From Chamaea fasciata (lineage: Eukaryota; Chordata; Aves; Passeriformes; Sylviidae): a stretch of DNA of 64,000 nt. Below the pieces are notes generated by a model that had not been told where the DNA came from, ran no database searches, and saw only the letters and a list, made by a program, of their open reading frames with translations. This document shows positions 50,690 through 62,000 of this stretch, piece by piece; within the stretch, counting starts at the first letter, position 1; every line of letters starts with the position of its first letter. The stretch covers positions 30,896,522 to 30,960,521 of the forward strand of contig JARCOQ010000006.1 in assembly GCA_029207755.1 (NCBI GenBank). Direction: 5' to 3'. Both the position numbers and the translations under genes were made by a program.

Positions 50690-50960
50690 CTCCTGGACCA
50701 TTCTGCTGTCCAGGGCCATATCTCCTGAAAAGGTTGAAATGTAGGGCTATGATCCTGTTTTGTGCCTGACTTCTTCTCTTAGGATTCTGAACTCCACCAT
50801 TTTATGTTCACTGCAGCCAAGGCTGCCTCTGACGTTCAAGTTCCTCAAAAGTTCTTCCTTCTCATAAGTACCAGATCCAGTGGAGCAGATATCAGGTTGA
50901 CTGAAGACTTCCTTGAGAACCAGGGCCTTGTAGAGACTTTGCATCAGTGTCTTAGAGACA
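50690..50960 (-). mobile_element. CR1: CR1-type LINE ORF2 endonuclease fragment
   Basis: On the minus strand the translation includes RGSLGCSEHKMVEFRILR. This matches the C-terminal end of the APE-type endonuclease domain of CR1 ORF2, normally worded GCSDHEMVEFRIL. The catalytic-site triplet S-D-H reads S-E-H here (50804-50812) and the frame is short and closed, so the element is dead. Unlike the other copies this is an internal part of the element, with no 3' end alongside. Confidence 0.8.
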
Positions 50961-51027
50961 CTGATTCTTTCAAATTTGATTCAAACATTTCAACATCCAG
51001 ATGGGAGTGACATTTAATGTGATGGGT

Positions 51028-51142
51028 TGTTTTTTTTTTTTTTTGGGGGGGGGGTGGTGTTTGGGTTTTTGTTTGGTTTTTTTTTGTTTGTTTGTTTGTG
51101 GGTTTTTGGGGTTTTTTTTGTTTTGTTTTTGTTTTTTTTTTG
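51028..51142 (+). repeat. T/G-rich simple sequence
   Basis: A T-run followed by ten G (51045-51054) and then irregular GTTT/TTTG words, almost free of A and C for about 110 bases. On the minus strand it is an A/C tract like the one at 5058-5310. Confidence 0.92.
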
Positions 51143-52300
51143 TAATACTTAAAGAAATTACCTAGAAAAGGATTTCTTAATATTTAGAATACAAGACTGA
51201 TCCTTTTGCTAGGATATTTATTTGTCAATGAATTTTACCTCATCCTGTTTTTTCATCATAGTATGTACAGCAAAAAAATACCAATAGGTATAAAATATGA
51301 AGAAAATCCAGAAATGTTCAATTTTGCTTTCTTAATGTAGATGGAAAAGAATTTTTTCCTCTATTCTCTCTTGTACTGTCATTTTAGTTCTCACCCAACA
51401 ACCCCAGGGTAGTTAGTGCCTAGTATAACAATTGGGGCATTTTAGCACCAGCTGCTGATAGAGTAAAATATTAATTGGTGGGTAATATTTGTAAAGCCAC
51501 CTCAAGTGGCTAGATGGCCAGTTCCAGTCAAAAACTGGTACAGATTCTGAGTCTAAACATTAAATGCAAATTTGAAAACCTCAACTAAAGTTATTTAAAA
51601 AGGCTATGATTGAATCTGCTGCAGCTTCTTATCCCTGTTGTCTCTGCTGTCAAATCATTACTAAACCCACTCTTCAAATGGTATGTGTTGGCTGTGTAAC
51701 CAGCCTACATAACCAGTTCTGTATGAACAAAATTAAAGTCTACATTATGTATATTCCTAGCACAGCTGGATGGTCCTTTCTGAGGTCTGTGTTGTACGTT
51801 AGGGCCATTTCAGATGCAGTTAAATAGACTGCAGACTCTGTTCTAGCCAGTTCCCCACAGAGTAGTAAGAATCAGTCATCTCTGTGTCTTGACTCGCAAG
51901 TGTATTGGAAAGTACTTCTTTTATATATGTGCAGCCATCTTTCCACTGCAATTCACAGTGCAGGAAGCACATTTGCTTACTCCTTAGAATAGACCACTGT
52001 CAAATATTACAGGCAGCTTTCCTAATATCCTAGTTTAAAAAATGACAGTAAAGATTCAGTATTGCCATGCACTGGGTGGCTAGCTTGTGCACATATTTGG
52101 ACAGTTTTAGATTACAGAAGAGTCCTCTTTAGTAATTTTTTTAAAGTACTTTATACATAAGTTAAACTTTTGTTTTGAAAGGGAAGACTGGCCACTACTT
52201 AATCTTATCCAGTAATAATTTCTCTTATAAAAAATCAAAAATGTTCATTTACTTACTTCTGCATATCCCCAAGTCGTCTGTCCTGAGATGTTTTAATTGA
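51143..52300. other. Intron 1 spacer, no feature seen
   Basis: AT-rich sequence between the T/G tract and the next CR1 copy, without recognisable coding, RNA or repeat content. Confidence 0.5.
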
Positions 52301-52925
52301 ATCATACAACAACAGGTTGGAAGGGACCTCAAAGGGGGATTAATCTTTATTGGCAAGAACATAGTAAAACCACAGTCTAGGCAAGATGTCTCAGCACCAT
52401 GTGCAGCTGAATCTTTAAAATGTCCAATGCTGGGGAGTCCCACACTTACCTGGGGAGATTATTCCAGGCCGGATTTTTCTCATTGTGAAAATTGTTGTGT
52501 CTAATTGGAATCTTCCCTGGAGTAACTTGTACCCATCACCCCTCATATTTTCCATGTGACTCCTTGTAAAAAGGGAGTTATCTTAGCCTTTAAATACAGG
52601 AACATGGTGATAAGGTCTTTCCAAGCCTTCTTCTCTGAAGGCTGAGCTAACCGTGTCCTCTCGGGCTTTCCTCACAGCCTTCCAGTCTCCAGTCATTTGG
52701 TCATCTTTATGGCCCTTCTGTGGACTCTCTCCAGCCCATACACTTTTTTGTATAGTGGGAGCCAAAACTGAGCAGAGTATTCCAGTTGTGGCCTGGCAAG
52801 CACTGAGCAGAGTGGCACAATGATTTCTCTCTCCTTTCTGGTGATGCCCTCACTGGTGCTACCCAACATCCTTTCTCTGCTGCAGCAGCAAACTGTTTAC
52901 TCATGTTGAGCTTCTTGTACACCAG
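52301..52925 (-). mobile_element. CR1: CR1 LINE fragment, antisense, about 0.6 kb
   Basis: It starts with 'caacaggttggaagggacc' and continues through 'ggggagattattccaggcc', 'tggactctctccagcccat', 'agagtattccagttgtggcc' and 'actcatgttgagcttcttg'. All are CR1 3'-region words in reverse complement. It is a longer, diverged copy; its 3'-most part differs from the other copies here, suggesting a different CR1 subfamily. Confidence 0.88.
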
Positions 52926-55818
52926 ACTTCAAATCAACAAAAGCAAAGCAACCATTGTAATCATCAATCCAATGCTGATTAACTTTTGAAGATGGACTGC
53001 ATTTAGACTACAGATGCAAGCATTATGAGAGAGCTGCGCTGTGTTCAAGTCATTAACTTACTACTTTACTAAAATATTTTTTGTGGGCTAAGTCATGGAT
53101 GCACATATGAAATGCTAAATTATTGGCTCAGAAAAGATTCTTGACTTCAATTTGGACACCCATCTGTTTTTCAAAAAAATAATTTAAAGATGTCATTGCA
53201 ACTTTATACTTGACTTTTCTTTGAGTATTGAATTTTGAGAGCAGACTGGTTTTTAATATCATTCGAAATGAGTGGAGCTTGACAGGCATGTAAATACTAT
53301 GTGTTATTGCATGAAAAAAGTACCTAGGATATGGTTCTCATTACATTTTAATCCAAATTTGAAAGCTATCTAAAATATTTTTGAAACATATTTCAAACGT
53401 AAATTTCAACTTTGTGAAGCAACAGAAATCTTCTCTATGGCAACATTATTCACTGGATTAATGGCATCCTTTAATTAAACAAGCATATTCCTAGCGATGG
53501 CTTTGGCTGGCTCTTTGCAGAGTTTTTCACAAGCAGTATGATCATAGCTCTCAAAAAGTCAGTGGGCAGAATTATGGTGTCCAATGTGGAAATTCAGATT
53601 CATTTGACAATTTTGTCTCAGAAAAACTTAGAAGCAAATGAGGATCTTGAGAAGTTACTTTGCTTAGATGTGACTGAGTCAATTTTTATGTGACAAGAGC
53701 CAACTTTGCGTACAGATATGATCTGGACCTGAGCCAAAGCTTTTATCTGTACATTTTCTAGCTTAATGGAGAAGGAAAGTGTTTAGAAGCTTAAGTAAAT
53801 TTCCTCCAAATCTGATCCCTGTCTATATCTATGTCTAAATACTAGGGCAGATTGGCTCATAGACATGCCTTCAGGACTCTGAAGAACTTACCTTTTCCTT
53901 CTGTGCAGATCTTCTTACACTCAGTGGTTCTGATTTAGCTGTCTACAAGAGCTGTCTGTTATTTACAGTGTTTAATTCTATTCCAGTTCACAGTCATCTA
54001 CTAAGAAAAATATTGACAATTAACAATAATAGCTAAGAAAATAAAGATTTTTCCTAAATTATAATTATTTTAATTCAAATGTACAGAGTAGAATCTGAAC
54101 CAAAATAAATGTTGCTAACAAACAGAATTCCAGCTGGGGACAACTGCAATATCCCTTGAAATACTATAGTATTTTTATATGCATGTGAAATAACTAAAAA
54201 TTATTATTTCACAGACCTGTATCTCAAACAACTAGCCAGAAATTTCATAAATGCTGAACTTCTAGATGTCCCAATAGCATGGGATTTGTGAATACGAGAA
54301 ATAAATAGACCTCTAAAAGCTCAATGTCTCATAAAATCTCTATCTGTTCAGGTTATAGAACAGAAATTTGTACTTGTGGCAAACTTTGTAACTCCTGAAG
54401 CTATACTTACTACAGTAGACAGCATATGTCATTATGAGTTAAGAATTACACATGCTTCATTTTTTAGTCCTTTTTTTTGTTTGTGCATATTGTTCCCAAA
54501 TGATCTAAAAACAAGAAATGTGGGTATCTTTCGTCTTGATGGATGAGATGATTTAAAGAACATTCTCACCCAGTCTTCACATACAAAGAGCAGTACAGAT
54601 GAGAGACAGGCCATAGAACTAGTGGATTATTTATATTCTGTCAGCTTTCTGAAAATGGGACATGCACAGATCTTAAAACGCTCCTGCCATTTGATGTTAA
54701 AACTGGTTTTCTTTTTTATTAAATTAAAGTTAACTTAGAAGTTAAAAACTAAAAGATATGTTAAGGATATGTTCATTATATTTAGTAAGAGTTTCTATTT
54801 TTACCACGGCGTTATGCTGAAATTATTGGATAGATTTCGATATAATAGCATTTGGGTTATTTGAAATCCTATAGAATAGTAATGATTGATTTTAGTCCTT
54901 GATAAGGACACATTGTCAAATGTACATGACTTTAAATTTGAGAAACCACTAAATAGATTGGTTCTCAGTGCCTGCAACTATGTACAGTTTCCTAAAAGTT
55001 GCTGTAATTATGTTGATTAACTTAAGCAAGCATATTAGGACCTAAAAGTTTTCCTCCAGTACAATCACAAAAAAATACAGAGACATGGCACAAAACAGTC
55101 ATGGCACTTTGTCTTCCATTTACCAGAAGGTGAACACATACCCAGTAGCAGTAGTTTTCCTGCAATGATCATTGCAGTTACAATTTCTCTCAAACACAGA
55201 ACCCTTTTTAGAGATGGTAACATGAATGCATATTAGCAAAAACACTGGCCCTTTCAATTTTTTTGTTCTTTTATAGCTGGCCTTTGCCAAAGGAATACAG
55301 GGCTATAACTGGAAGATTCATTCAGGCTACTAAATCTTATGTGTAACTTGCCTTCATTCTTAAACACAACATAACTGAGAGAAAATAAAGTAATTCTATT
55401 CCCAGAGCAGTTAACTTTGCAGGAGAAAATGTCAGGCTTGATAGATTTGTTAACTGCAATGACTGCAACATTTAATGACACAAAAAGTATTCGCCAGTTA
55501 GAATGCAAAATTACCTGAAAGATTGAAAGTAGGTTTAATGGTAGTTTTGATAAAGGACGTAAGCTTTTTTTTTTTTTCATTCTTTCAAATATTTAACGGT
55601 TCTGATTGATTTTATTGAAATTCTAGTACAACCTCCATGAGACATTGCCATGTGTTTATAATGTCAAGATCACCAGGATAGAGTATTTATATTATAATTT
55701 CTTAAGATTTCCAGCAGCTAGATAAAAACCACTTGCAAATTCACTTTAGTTTACACTTGTCATTGCCAAAGGCACCAATTTTTTATTAAATTCATGACAT
55801 AAAAACTTCGGGACAAAA

Positions 55819-55846
55819 AGCTGTCCATCACTTAGTGATGGACGCT
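55819..55846. repeat. Near-perfect palindromic hairpin
   Basis: GTCCATCAC (55823-55831), a TTA loop, then GTGATGGAC (55835-55843). An outer AGC/GCT pair extends the stem to 12 base pairs with one bulged T. Confidence 0.8.
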
Positions 55847-56137
55847 GATATCCTTTCATGTATCTACTAGACTAAGGAATATGAAACATTATTCTTCAGA
55901 GGCTGTCTTTCCCCATCTGCCATCCAACATCAATATATCTTTATGAGAAAAAAAGCAAAAGGATAGGTCCTAATGTGATTAAATTATCTCCAAATGCCTC
56001 ATTCTTTTTGTTTTTGGAGCATTCATGCACTGAAAGCAGAGCTTGTCATTTAGAGGTAGCATGTCCTCCACTCTTTGTGCCTCAAACTGGGGGTAGAAGA
56101 AGGGGAGAAAAAAAATCAAATAACAGAGAAGGAATAT

Positions 56138-56176
56138 CATTATTATTATTTATTATTATTATTAATAATAATAATA

Positions 56177-56222
<46 letters not shown>

Positions 56223-56225
56223 TAA
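56138..56225. repeat. (ATT)n/(AAT)n microsatellite with inverted halves
   Basis: ATT units on the left switch to AAT units at about 56161, so the centre is a self-complementary palindrome of trinucleotide repeats. Single-base interruptions lie near 56151 and 56180. Confidence 0.95.
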
Positions 56226-57790
56226 AACCCAAACAATAGCCATCATAATATTGGAAGTGATCCATCAATTTACTGTCTAGAGAAGTGACATATCTTCAAT
56301 ATCTTCTGCTGGCTCAGGTCAGGCTGGACATGACCACACTGCAGCTCTCTTAAGATTACTGGAGCTCAGATTTAGTAACAGCCCTGTCCTAATGAATGCA
56401 GCCATTCTTTTCAAAGTAGAAATTTTGCTTTTCTGACCTTTTAGCAAAATCTATAACACACAAAGTTGTCTGTACTCAGTGCTGGAGTTTTTTAAATTAA
56501 ACTCTTGATCCAGCCTCATAACCGTGAGATTTTTAAAAAGTAATCCCTTTGCTCAGAAAATGAAGGTAAGGCTCTACAGCAAATACTGATCATATAGTAT
56601 AGCAAGGCAAAGCATCACCCATCAGCCCATAAGTCACTTTAAATAAGAACTTTATTAATGATTTTTTTTCTCTGAAAAAGGGAAATATTTCTACTTTCTG
56701 TAAAGGGTATTCTTTTCTTTTCTCTAATTTTTGTCATGAAAGCCAAAACATTGAGATAACTGGGTTTCTACCCTTGAATTTACTTCAAAGGATTACTCAG
56801 AACCTTATATGAATAAATCTATTGGGGTATTGTTATTCATTCTTAAACACACTTGAGTGCAAAGAAATGAATTTGGTCTTCAGGATACTTAACTCTACAA
56901 AGAAATAGGTTATGCCTGATTTTTTAATTTTGGAAACTGAATCATAATGATTTAGCAAATAGAAATATAAAAAGATACTATGTTAAAATAAAAATACAAT
57001 CTACTAAGCCTCCATTATGCTTTTTTATAATAATGCTAATTTTTCTGGATTTTTTAAAAATATTTTTATTCCTTCTTGGAATTTTCTTCTAGAAAAGCAT
57101 TGCTTTGGTATCACTACACTCTAGGGGTTTTTTGGGGGGGAATGAAATTACTAAAATAATGAAAATGCAGTAATGGCTGCTACTGGAAATTTCCACATGT
57201 GTTCCTTGAAGAGCTTGATTGTGTGGAATAATAATAAGTGTGAATAATATACAATACAAGATGTATTCATGGTGGTTTGATAATTCTGCTAGATTTCCAT
57301 CACTGGCTCTTTTGAGGATTCAGATTTCTTCTCATTTCTATGAAGTTCAATAATCTCAGTGAGCAGGGTTCTGTAGAGAGCAATAAAAGGTCACTATATA
57401 ATAATGTGTTCTCAGTGAATCATTTTATGTATGAACAATGTGCTTATAAATTATAAAATACTAATGCAGTCATGTAATACTATAAACCCTAGTCCCAATT
57501 CTCTATATTTGTGCAATTAACTGAAATAGATGTGAGGTTGATTTGTAATTTGAAGCCATGTATAGCATGATTTTTAACCCTTAAATCTTGAACGGACTGT
57601 AATCAAATTTACATCAACATCTACATTTTTATTAAGAACTAGGGGCAACAGTGGTTTCAAATAATCTTCCCTGTTTATAGAGACACAAATCCATGGCAGT
57701 CCCTACTTTTTTTCCACTGTATAGCTAAGATTGTTTGTAGCCCTGTACAGCCTATATTTGTTCTACCTATATCTTTTGAGGGAATTCAAC

Positions 57791-58565
57791 TCGCTAGATG
57801 TCTGCCAGAAATATAGCACAGCAGAGAAGAGGCAATCTAGAAGGTTCCTGGAGAGTATAGGACTGCCTGACACAGCTGGTAAGTGGAGGTGCCCCATTAG
57901 TGTGTGCTGGATATGAACCAGCTGAACAGGAGCTGGCCATATGTCCAGGAGGCCAAGGGCAATGGTATCCTGGCCTGTATCAGCAATAGTGTGGCCAGCA
58001 GGATAAAGAAAGGGATTGTCACACTGTACTCAGCACTGGCAAGCCCGCACCTTGAATTCTGTGTTTAGTTTTGGGCCACACACGTGGAGGTGCTGGAGAC
58101 AGTCCAGAGAAGGGCAACAGGGCTGGAGAAGGGCTGAGGTACAAGTCTTACAGGAGAGGCTGAAGGAACTGGGTTTGTTTAGTCTGGAGAAAAGGAGGTT
58201 CAGAGACAACAACTTCACTGCTCCCTTCAACCATCCAAAAGGACGTTGTAGTAAAGTGGGGGTTGATTTCTTCTGCTGTGTCTCAAGGATGAGAGCAACT
58301 GGCCTTAAGCTGTGCAGAGGAGGTTCATATTACATATTAGAAAAAAACCCCAACAAAACAAACCACTGATAGAGAGAATGGGCATTGGAATAGGTTGCCC
58401 AGGGCGGTAGTGGGTTCACCACCTCTGGAAATATTCAAGAGACATCTGGAAGAGGCACATGGGGATACATTTCAGGGGTTATTATGGTGGTGCTGGGTTG
58501 ATGATCAGTTGAATTTGACAAGTTGAATTTGAAAGTCTCTTCCAACCTTGATGATTCTGTGATCT
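57791..58565 (+). mobile_element. CR1: CR1 LINE 3' portion, about 0.77 kb
   Basis: The words appear in the usual order: 'aggcaatctagaaggttcctgg', 'tcctggcctgtatcagcaat', 'gtgtggccagcag', 'cagagaagggcaacagggc', 'ggaataggttgcccagggc', and near the end 'ctcttccaaccttgatgattc'. This is the longest CR1 copy here, running to the true 3' end. A small A/C insertion ('aaaaaaaccccaacaaaac') at about 58333 interrupts it. Frames over it, about 117 codons at most, are broken remains. Confidence 0.92.
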
Positions 58566-58879
58566 GGGTGAGCAAAAATATGCTAAAATACGCAGGATAT
58601 TAATTATCCCAATTTTTTTTTTTTTGCTATTATTAAAAGACATAGAAGTTATTCTTCTGCAGTTTATAATAAAAAACACATTTGCAATATTAACTAATTG
58701 CATGAACATTTGTTCAACAAACCTTTTACTGTAGAGATGTGGTAGAATCCAAGCATGAGAGCAGCCAGGTTCACTGTGAAATGCAGCCTTCACCTGTGAA
58801 GAGACTTTCCAAAATGCAGTTCCCTGGGGCAGAAAGGAAAAAGAGCAAGCTTCTCCCCATCATCCTATCAAAAGGACAT
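58566..58879. other. Spacer between two opposed CR1 copies
   Basis: AT-rich sequence with an 11-base or longer T-run at 58613-58625. The part from about 58745 may be an eroded extension of the antisense CR1 at its right. Confidence 0.45.
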
Positions 58880-59070
58880 CAATTTCTCTGCCCATCTCTC
58901 AAGGCTGTTAAGGTGCCTCTGAAGGGCTGCACAGCACTCTGGGTTGTCAGCCACTCCCCCCAGCTTTGTGTTCACTAAGCTTGCTGAGGAGGCATCTGCC
59001 CCTTCTGCCAAATCATTGATAGATAAGCTAAACAATACTTGGTTTGTTCCTTTGATACTGGTCCTGCTTT
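58880..59070 (-). mobile_element. CR1: CR1 LINE fragment, antisense
   Basis: The order 'acagcactctgggttgtcag', 'cactccccccagctttgtg', 'aagcttgctgaggaggcat' and 'ctaaacaatacttgg' corresponds to a CR1 internal 3' region in reverse complement. It is old and diverged, and lies about 310 bp from an oppositely oriented CR1. Confidence 0.8.
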
Positions 59071-62000
59071 TACATTTTCTCACTTTTGTACCTCTGCTGA
59101 AAATCTCATATAACTAAGTACTTTCTTATGCTGGAAGAATAAGGTTGGATGTGTTTGTTCATTTTTTTGACTTAGTGGTCATAGATTTTTAAATCTTTGC
59201 AGACTTGTAATAGTCATTTTCAGGGACTGTCTTTAGAATGAAAAGTTTAACTTCTGTTCTTCTCTCCCTTAAGTCTGAACAGGAGTGTTTGTTATCTTTT
59301 TCCTCACTCTGCTTGCCCCAAGTTGTTAGTAAAGGTATATGCATGTGAGATTTATCTCCCAGAAGAAAGGGGAAATTACTCTCCCTCAGAAGCAGCTGAG
59401 CAGGGTCAATAAAAGCAAGCACCAGCCAACAGGAAGATCAGGCACAAGAAGGCATCAAGAAGAGAGCGGGATGTGGGATGGCTGAGAAAAACAGAAAACA
59501 CCAAACTAAGAAATGAGAAGAGGACCACAGGAGACCATCAAAGTATGGAACTGACAGAAATCAATTCTGGAACAAAGGAGGTGCCTTAGAAATACAAAAA
59601 ATGCAGGAAGAAACTAGTTTGTTTTTATTGTTCTCTGTCTTTAGTGGTTTTCTTCACTGAGCTCACTGTAAGAAGGTTGATTGATCTGTTTTAAAGTTCT
59701 GACCAGATCAACATCCTTCTACACAAAACTCACAGGAAGCAAACTTGTTAATATATCTAAAAATACTGTAAAAAACTGACACAGTCCTATTCCACATCCT
59801 GGAATTTATAAACAAAAAATCCACTTGGACTTTCCTAAAATATGAATTCAAGTCTATTAGGAGGTGACTAATGCCAAGAAATTTTACTATTGCCCATCAG
59901 TGGTTTCAACTGACACACACAACTTGAATAAAAGATTATAGGAGATTTTTACCTGTTACCAAAATAATTAACTTTGATTCATGAACTGACTACTTTTGCA
60001 CCACGCAAATGAAAGCTGTTAGTGAGATCTTTAGGGGAAGCCCTTCTGCTGTTAGTTTAATAAAAACATTAATGTGTTGAAGCAGACATTTTTGTGCTCA
60101 TACATGGAAACACCTAAAGTGGTTCTCTGAGGAGCTCAAGCTGTCTTGAAATTTTTGAAGAAATCTTTTCACCTACAAAGTTGAATACCAACCTTTCTGA
60201 AACGAAAGTAAGAAAATCTAAGCAGTTTTAGATGAGGTGTGAAAGATGCTTTTTCCCCCCCACCATTTTTTTTAGCATTTAGTCACCTGTAGAACATTTT
60301 ACAGAGGTATTATTTTTAAAATGAGATGATTATTCCCTAACAGAACAAAGTAAAGAAATGTGAAGCTACTGTTTAGTGCTGTTTGAAGCTAAGACTTCCT
60401 TAGCTTCTTCTTCACAATAAACTTAAAGTCAGGTTTTGTAACACAATATAAGCACATGGCATCTTTGGCATACACTAATTGTACAAAACTTCTACTTTTT
60501 GGCATTCTTTCAACATAAAAATACTTTTTATTAATATTCATTGAGATAGTTATCCCACATTTCCTTGGGCTTCTTATTTTTAGTTTCATAAGTAGTAGTG
60601 TTGACTTCTGGTTTGCTAAATTTTGTTAAATAATGAAGTATGTTGGCACACAGAAAGCTTCTGCCTAAAAAAAGATGAAGAACTGAGCAGTAAGGTTCAG
60701 AGGGAGAACTGGAAATGTTTTTACTGAATATTTAAAAGGATACTATCTTTAGCTGTCTATATATAGCTTTTCAGCTTGCTTAAAAGCTTTTTTTTTTCCT
60801 GTAAGATTCTTGCTAACATTTAAACAAAGATAGAAAGGAGTATAAGAGAAAAAAATAGGCATTAAAAAAGGAAAGGAGCTCCACAGCTAAGATATTATAT
60901 ACATAACATTATGAGATTAAGGTAATAATGGTGGTATCATTTTCCAGATTTGTTTTATTTTCACACAGTGAAAGGGTTCACATTTTTACACTGGAGGTAT
61001 TGAACTTAATTTTACAAATTGTGTTTGGCTTCTCAAAGTGCTCAGTTAGGGTATTTCTGAGTCATAACAAAAATCAATGGGTACAAATAATTCAGATGAA
61101 CTATCATAACACAGCTTTTAAATGCACCCACACTGAAATTACTATAATACAAAATCCAATAGTTTTGACAGCAAGTGTAGGTTTCAGCAGTTTTGTATTA
61201 TTTTGCTGGACAGTCTTGTGCAGCATGTTAAGTGAGAACTCTGGGTGATAAGTTCTGAAGACATATGTAGGTACTGAAAGTCAACACCATTTATATATTT
61301 CTTTCATATTAGCTAGTGCCACAGACTCACAGTTTTTTGACTACATTCACTGATAAACAACCAGTTTAGTCTTAAGCAATAAAAAAATGAATGCTTTCTG
61401 AGAAATTCTACAACACTCTTCATGAAAGTAAAACCCAGAGAAAAGGCAAATGACTAAAACAAGATGGAGAGGAAAAACAGTTCAATAATGCAATGACCCA
61501 CTTATTTGCTCACTTACACTACTTCAGCTTGTCAGTGAAGTTAGCTGTATCATTATTTTAGCCATTTTTTTTTCTTTTCAAAAGCCTACTTCTAAGGATT
61601 TCAATGGTTTGGAAAATTCATCTGTATGCTGAATTGTATGTCTCTATGTAAGGGAGCTCTCAATAAAGAACTTAATTTAATACTGTTAAGATAAAAGGCA
61701 CAAAACCAAACCCCGTTTTATTTCTAATAAGCATTAAATGTAAAAATCATGTATTTTCTAATTAAATAATCAAGAGGATGTTGAAAAATTTTAGACTTTT
61801 GTGTCAGTAATTGCTACAGAGAAGAAAAATCTTTCAAGTTGACCTCACTTTTGTACCGTACAGTGTGGAAATGCCTGAAATCTCCTATGATGTCAAAGGG
61901 TAATCATACCTCACTATTTGTCTAACTAGTTTTCTCTAAAATGATTACTACTTGAAAATTTTATTCTGTTCTGTATGAAAAATCCCATCATGCAGGGAAA

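Larger units (their letters stand above)
52926..57790. other. Intron 1, fourth part: no exon seen
   Basis: AT-rich sequence with a hairpin at 55819-55846 and an (ATT)n/(AAT)n array at 56138-56225. No gene or RNA was recognised. Confidence 0.5.

Noticed and set aside
58081..58086. Another CACGTG E-box
   Set aside because: It is part of the CR1 repeat body and not comparable to the sites near the promoter.
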